Source: Marsupella aquatica (Eukaryota > Marchantiophyta). From it: 64,000 nucleotides of DNA. The translations under genes and the position numbers were made by a program. The notes under the pieces are model-generated. The model saw only the letters and a program-made list of their open reading frames with translations. It had not been told where the DNA came from and searched no databases. Every line of letters starts with the position of its first letter. Within the stretch, counting starts at the first letter, position 1. Where the stretch lies: positions 24,428,001 through 24,492,000 of the forward strand of contig OZ316894.1 of the NCBI GenBank assembly GCA_973895155.1. The letters run 5' to 3'. Positions 58,362 to 64,000 of this stretch are shown one piece after another.

Positions 58362-61300
58362 ATGGCAAGTACCGGGGAGCACATGGACACCACATCTCCA
58401 GTGGATGAGACGTTCCAGAACGGGAACTGCCAGGAGATCGTCGTGGACGAATTTGAAGTGCAAGCATCAGAATTTGCGAACCTGAGTTATCAACGAGGTT
58501 TTGGAAATCATTTTAGCAGTGAGGCGCTGAAGGGAGCATTGCCTCAGCGACAGAACAGTCCGCTCAAGTGTCCTTACGGACTTTATGCCGAGCAACTCTC
58601 TGGGACTGCGTTCACAGTTCCTCGAAAACAGAATCAGAAAAGGTGTGCGATCTACAACTGTTGTAATTGTCTAGAGTGCGGGGCAGGTGTGTTCGTCGAA
58701 GAAATTCACTTCCCGTTCAAACTCTCAAATATCTATTTTGTAGACTTCTACACTTCTAACATCATTTGATTCGTGAGCGATCACCGTTGAAGGAGAAATA
58801 CGATTCAATCTGTTTCGCAGATTTTGTGTGCCACACGGTTCATCCGTGTCTTATGAGTAGGGCCTACCAACCTTTACAAAATGGTCTGATTACTGGATGC
58901 ATTTGTCAGTTGGCTGTATCGCATCAAGCCTTCGGTAACTCACGAGCCTTTCGTTCCTCGCAAACACCAGCACGAGCTCCTTGCAAGTGATTTCACTGAG
59001 TCCTCGAGGACTGCAGTAACTCCCACTCAGCTACGCTGGAAACCCGAAGACATTTCGGAAGATGTGAAGACCGATTTCTTAGATGGATTGTATACCATCT
59101 GCGGAGCTGGAAGTCCTTTCCTTCGACATGGTTACGCCGTGCACATGTAAGAGGTCCTTTCCATTACTTTTGTAGTCACTTTTCTTTCCTGGAAGCAGCA
59201 ACTTCGATTCAGCTCGAAATGGCAGTTCTATGATTGATTGACCGTTTGTCGTAGGATCGAGCTGATAAACTCTTTCCTCGTTAAATTGTTCACACAGGTA
59301 CGGAGCCAATTCATCCATGAAGAACTCTGCGTTTGCAAACGCAGACGGTGACTTCCTAATTGTACCCCAACAAGGACGTAAGTAGCTCGAGTCCTCGCGT
59401 TGACACGTCTGCCAATGTTTAGATCACAATGCACGCAATAGAAGATGAGGCTATTCTCTGGGCCAAGTGAACTCAGAAGTAGTGCTTCTGCTTTTTATCC
59501 GCGAACCTATCGATTGTGTGGGCCCAGACATTTGTTGCTTGTCTCTGCTTCCGTTGTTCGGGATTGATCTTTCAGCGATTCTCAAACTCACAATTCGTTT
59601 GTCGACACTACCGAACCGACGTGTTCTGCCCTCCAGGATTGTGGATCACAACCGAGTGCGGAAGACTGCAAGTATCACCCGGAGAAGTAGTCGTCTTGCC
59701 ACATGGCCACCGGTTTTCCATTGCTTTACCTGATGGACCGTCGCGGGGTTATATCGTTGAAGTCTACAGTGGACATTTCCAGCTTCCAGACCTGGGGCCA
59801 ATTGGTGAGTTTGTCGAAGAGTTCAGAACTTGGTACATGATGTTTTTGGTCAAGATTCCGTGGTACAAATTGTTGCTATTCAAGGCATATGTAGAGCATC
59901 AAGAAGTGCAACAATTAATAGTGGTGGTAGTGAAGAAAGTTCTTAAGCTTTTGGAAACAGAGATTTACACCGCATTTTGCTAGGTCAATTGAACGTCTTA
60001 TTGCTCTGATTTGATTGAAGCTGTTTTACGAACGGCGATATTGCATGTTGTGTGTGTCAGGTGCGAATGGTTTAGCAGATCCAAGAGACTTCTTGACGCC
60101 AGTGGCGTGGTATGAAGAGAAGACCATTCCCAATTATACCATCATTCACAAGTTTGGAGGACAGCTTTTTGAGAGTAAACAGGATTTCTCTCCTTTCAAC
60201 GTGGTAGCCTGGCAAGGGAATTACGTTCCCTACAAGGTGGGTTGTGGGATTCGTTCCCTATTCATTCGCGTTCATTTTCGAAGGACTGTTCTTCTCAAAG
60301 GCCACCTTCTCTTATATCCCTCGTCATGAAATACTGTTGCTTGAATTGGACGATTCAATTGGTCGTTTGCTTCCTCCACTTGGTTTTGACTTGACAAAGT
60401 ATGGCCTCTGTTTGCTAACTGAAAGCTCTCGTGTTTACTGGGAACCGCAGTACAACTTACAACAGTTTTGCCCTTACAACACTGTGTTGTTTGATCATGC
60501 TGATCCTTCCATCAACACAGGTAGCTTGCTGGCCCAGCAGATGATCATGGATAGCTTAAATCAACTTATTTTGCGCGTGCTCCCAGTTACTTATTCCTTC
60601 TTCTGCATTTCAAGTTAACTGGTCTATTTGTCACATTATGCTCAGAGCAGATTTGTTCTTAACTGGTCTTTTCAAGTCACATATGCTGAGAGCAGATATG
60701 TTGTTTTCTTTCAGTTTTAACTGTACCATCCGAGAGACCAGGGGTGGCTGTGGTGGATCTTGTCGTCTTTCCACCTCGTTGGTTGGTGGCGGAGCACACA
60801 TTTAGGCCGCCGTACTTCCACCGTAATTGCATGAGCGAGTTCATGGGCCTCATCTGTGGGTCTTATGAGGTACGGTAGTTCCACGCGGCAGAATGCACGG
60901 ATTGTTCAGTCGTAATCAGGATGAGCTTCCTAGTTCACAGCGTCTACCCTGCAATCGAGTTTGATGTGATTTTTGAGCTGCCGGGGTTGTAAGTGATCTT
61001 TGTGAGATCGCCCAAGATCTAGTGAAAAGCGTTTGGAATGTGATGCCGCTGGAGAGGCACTGTACATTGGGTGTGATACAGGGGGAGAGGTCATTCTTAG
61101 TGCCATTTCTGGCAGTGATTTGATCTGTTTGACTCCTGAACCGTTGCTTTTATTGCAGGGAAAGGCTGATGGATTTCTTCCTGGAGGTGCGAGCTTACAC
61201 AACTGCATGTCTCCACATGGCGTGGACACGCCCACTTATGAGGTAATAAGACTTTTTGTACTGCAACAGAGATTTGAGGGTTCTAGACCTTTTCTTTGGC

Positions 61301-61639
61301 TTACTTGGCCCAGGAGACAAAGGAAGATATGGACCTGCAAAGCCCGCAGGGCAGGGAAAGTACATTGTTTGGTAGCTACTTTCCATGGCTTTTACTATCC
61401 AGCTCGAATTGCTCTGACAGTCACTTGGGTGCGTCCTGGAACAGAGAGCAATTTCAGCGGATTCAAAGCCAGCCAAGATTGGTGATGACACGCTTGCTTT
61501 TATGTTCGAGTCTTGTTTGATACCTCGGGTCACAAGCTGGGCATTAAACTCTCCTAAGCGTGATCTAGACTACTACAAAGGCTGGATCGGGCTTCGTTCA
61601 CATTTTGACCCGACCGATGTACCCGCTGATTATGTTTAG
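58362..61639 (+). CDS. HGD: Homogentisate 1,2-dioxygenase, nine exons
   Basis: It opens the ring of homogentisate to maleylacetoacetate with O2 and Fe(II), the key step of tyrosine breakdown and a competitor of tocopherol synthesis. Exons: 58362-58642, 58910-59146, 59298-59377, 59637-59804, 60061-60236, 60451-60520, 60715-60869, 61159-61242, 61445-61639. All phases close to 481 aa; the Arabidopsis enzyme is about 461. The N-terminus has [13 protein letters not shown], and the cupin core has [15 protein letters not shown]. The iron ligands are His373, Glu379 and His409, with the same spacing (6 and 30) as in the human enzyme. The start ATG at 58362 (ACAATGG) follows an in-frame upstream open stretch and was chosen for its good context. 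The last acceptor (GGAACAG|AGAGC) was set by family alignment. No targeting signal is obvious, as expected for a cytosolic enzyme. Confidence 0.95.
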
Positions 61640-63749
61640 ATCAATTCGGAGGGCTCTTTACAGATGCTACGTCACGCATGTACAGTAGGTAGGAAGGACT
61701 GAGCACTTGAGAGCAAGTGACCGTACCGAGGCATTAGGTGAAATGGAACTCAAGAGAGTGGCTTCCTGGCTGCTACCCCAATGGGAATTCGCACATGGAA
61801 AGGCTTTCTGTTACTTTCGACGTTGCCCGACAACCAACTTGGAAGTTCGCCCGTGGAGAGGCTTTCTGTTATTTTCGAGCTCGAAAACGTGTCACCTGAA
61901 GAGAGCTCATTGGTGGTTGCCAGATTCCTTCGTAACCAATAATGGAACAGATGGGGTACAAGAGACAAGTCCACAAAGGAGCAAACTCGAGGGGGGGCCA
62001 AATCACAGCAACAGTGGGAGACTTTGTTTGCCATTAAAAGCAGGCCGGGCTGGGACCTGATGAGATACAGCGATTTAATCCAATCAAGCAAGCTGGTCAA
62101 TATTTTCCGTGCCAAAATGAAAAACAAGCTGTTCAATTTCTGGAGTAGGAGAGTACGTCTCTATGCAATCAGGTCTCCAAGACCTCGTTTCGATGAGATA
62201 CCTTGACGCAATCTAACCTTACAAGCAGTTCACTTACTTTAGTTGGAGAGCACGAATGCATGCAAGTGAACCAGTTCTCTTAAATCGGAATGCACTAATA
62301 GACAAGTGGGCTTCTAGTAGTGCAGGTCTGCCTCCTCTTGTTCTACAGTCCCGTAATTCTATGAGACATAATCATAGTCTAAGGTGGTGTAGGTGGTAGC
62401 CATCACGAATTTACCACTCTCTGTAGATAAGATGGCGAAATGGCACTATTTACCATTCTCTGTAGATAAGATGGCGAAATGGCACTGTCCCTACCAAAGT
62501 TCTTCGCCATCCGTCTGGATGCTGCTGTATACCAGAGGATCATTGGTCGGTGCTCCGGGCACCACTAATTTGCCGTTGTCCGTAGACAAGATGGCCCTGT
62601 CCATGCCAAAGTCCTTCATGCTGCATGTAAGAAGATCTTCTGGCCGGATGGCCTGTGCCTGGTAGGCTGGGTTGCTGGAATCGGTTTATGCACTCGAGTG
62701 CTCTAGCTTTGGCTCTTGTCATGGCTGTCCGGCCTGTCCTCTCAATATGTGCCGGGACTTAAAAGTGTTTGTTCAGACCTTGTACAGAAGTATCGTCATC
62801 TGGATATTGAATTTTTACATGCGAGCTTCATAAAGAAGCAACTGGTGTAATTGATTATGAACAATTTATTGTTGGCTTTACAACTAGAATAGGTTTTGTT
62901 AGTTCGAGTAAGTGCTTCGAGATCTTTGTAATTCCCAAACCCAGATCGCAGTATCATACAATTTTGTCGAACACCTTAACGAAGTGCGGCATGTGAAATT
63001 GTTGTGGGCCATTTTCCAGGGCTTCCATACCATATATGAAAGTACTCCGACTTCTGAGCAACAAGTAATCTCGTCAATGTGTGTTCAGATTGTACAAAAC
63101 CCAATTCTGCATCAGTCACAAGTTTTGGGGCAACAACGAATCTCATCAATGTATGTTCAGATTGTCCACAAACTTCCACAACCAACTCTTCTTTCTCTAC
63201 CAATCCTTTGTCTCGAAGTGTCGTCAACCGTCATCATGATGTATGAAGCCAGTCATGTTGCCCACCTCTGAAGACACGCACAGTTGGGAATTGGAATACC
63301 ATATTGCGGTTTCCAAGAATCCGGAGATTCTCCGATGAAATCAAACAGGAGATGGAATGAGAGGGGGAGATTCTACAAACAAGTAACTTGATGACTCCAA
63401 AAGAGATAAAATGTGAGAGAACAAGTCACGAGCAAAGTGTCCTGAGACTGATCGAAAACTGGAAATCCATCTGCAAACACTTCACAACACTTTTCTGTAT
63501 TTCCTGTCAGCTGATCAATAGCGACAATGTGTGCAACAGCCATTGAATCCCTCCAATCAAAACCCAAAGAAAGGTACTCGATGTGTGAATAGCTGAAACA
63601 CATCTTGTGATGACTTTAGTCGAAGAGGTACACAAACTACTTCTCAACTTCTACCTCCTAAACATGATCTACAGGCCTCATGAGAATTTTACGAAGCCGG
63701 TGCGAACCTCACTCATCCGAGGGACATAATGTAACGAACAGTGAGCGTG
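61640..63749. other. Region downstream of HGD
   Basis: It starts with the HGD 3' UTR. The left half contains short repeats: GGAAAGGCTTTCTGTTA and GGAGAGGCTTTCTGTTA near 61800 and 61858, and GTAGATAAGATGGCGAAATGGCAC near 62423 and 62463. The right half has a 72-bp step repeat (CAACAA...AATCTC.TCAATG.. TGTTCAGATTGT) near 63059 and 63131. A possible exon lies on the minus strand at 63373-63591. Otherwise no gene is seen. Confidence 0.45.
63373..63591 (-). other. Possible exon of the minus-strand edge gene
   Basis: A good acceptor (GATGTGTTTCAG) at about 63592 opens a frame with YLSLGFDWRDSMAVAHIV and TGNTEKCCEVFADGFPVF that looks coding and ends at 63373. It could be the final exon of the gene at 63750-64000, but I cannot find a clear donor joining the two in phase. 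I assign no function; it may be chance. Confidence 0.25.
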
Positions 63750-64000
63750 TCAATTTGCGGATGCGGGAGAGACGGTGCCAATGAGTAAGGCGATGGGGAA
63801 AGTTACGATACGCACTGCCTCAGAACCCCAAGCTTTCGACAGGGCCTTGACCCGGTCCTCGCTTAGAATGTCAAATCCACTTTCACGACCTCTTTGTGCA
63901 AATGACTGAGACTTCCACAGCTCCAGAAACTTGTCCAATGTCATTGGCTTTTCCATCTTGAAGAATTCCGGTTCTACCCTTCCTGCCTGATGAGCGGAGA
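63750..64000 (-). CDS. 3' end of an unidentified gene, cut by the window
   Basis: The minus-strand frame is open from the window edge to a TGA at 63750. The visible protein reads ...EPEFFKMEKPMTLDKFLELWKSQ..., then SEDRVKALSKAWGSEAVRI, and ends with a hydrophobic stretch VTFPIALLIGTVSPASAN. The frame continues upstream of the first ATG (63956), so that Met is likely internal. The tail could be a short membrane or lipid-contacting segment. I do not recognise the family and do not propose a function. Confidence 0.5.
   Translation of the reverse strand, partial: SAHQAGRVEPEFFKMEKPMTLDKFLELWKSQSFAQRGRESGFDILSEDRVKALSKAWGSEAVRIVTFPIALLIGTVSPASAN

Noticed and set aside
61309-61368. Possible extra HGD exon starting GAGACAAAGG
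   Set aside because: The splice sites look usable and the phase fits, but the peptide has no counterpart in the family, while direct joining to 61445 restores the expected length and sequence.
61033-61485. Open frame through HGD exon 8 and its following intron
   Set aside because: It is exon 8 read through into the intron; family alignment requires splicing at 61242 to 61445.

Overview
The window is nuclear DNA of a green plant, most likely a seed-free lineage such as a bryophyte, although a streptophyte alga cannot be excluded from sequence alone. The evidence is spliceosomal GT-AG introns, a 4-coumarate:CoA ligase, an adenylate kinase with a plastid-type transit peptide, homogentisate dioxygenase, cytosolic-type prolyl-tRNA synthetase, and Copia elements primed by initiator tRNA-Met. 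I rebuilt exon structures by eye from splice sites, reading frame and family conservation; in each multi-exon gene the codon phases close exactly.

Layout. 1-5.6 kb: gene-poor, with short tandem repeats and one possible SINE. 5.7-13.0 kb: a Helitron-like non-autonomous element containing a CTCGACAT-type minisatellite, split by a young Copia element (Copia-1, 6487-12916, minus strand, TSD CTCAC). 15.9-19.0 kb: 4CL, six exons, plus strand. 19-24.3 kb: non-coding, repeat-rich. 24.4-25.3 kb: chloroplast adenylate kinase in one exon, followed by an unrecognised five-exon gene for a 195-aa putative membrane protein (25467-26472). 26.6-28.6 kb: decayed DNA including an antisense Ty3/gypsy reverse transcriptase relic. 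29.7-37.0 kb: a decayed Ty3/gypsy element with an unusual domain order. 38.0-44.6 kb: a second, older Copia of the same family (Copia-2, minus strand, TSD GGCAC). 45.8-46.0 kb: a small 84-aa membrane-anchor-like gene. 48.6-52.3 kb: prolyl-tRNA synthetase, thirteen exons, minus strand. 52.4-58.3 kb: repeats, including two more Helitron-like copies and a 192-208-bp tandem array. 58.4-61.6 kb: homogentisate 1,2-dioxygenase, nine exons, plus strand. 63.7-64.0 kb: the 3' end of an unidentified minus-strand gene running off the window.

The most interesting object is the Ty3/gypsy element. Between its protease and reverse transcriptase it carries a DNMT3/DRM-like cytosine-5 methyltransferase, and after its integrase a PHD-finger-like zinc module. 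Such an element could in principle write a methyl mark on its own DNA and read chromatin when integrating. The stop codon of the leading frame overlaps the methyltransferase ATG (ATGA), which suggests coupled reinitiation. The copy is broken by many stop codons, so it is a fossil. Retrotransposon-borne methyltransferases have, as far as I recall, been reported from dinoflagellates and charophyte algae; this arrangement with a terminal PHD finger needs comparison with those.

The host genes are ordinary metabolism and translation genes with no evident functional cluster: 4CL feeds phenylpropanoids, HGD degrades homogentisate from tyrosine, AMK balances plastid adenylates and ProRS charges tRNA-Pro. 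The transposons dominate the architecture, and most of their nonsense mutations look like C-to-T changes at CAG or TGG codons, as expected from deamination of methylated cytosines.
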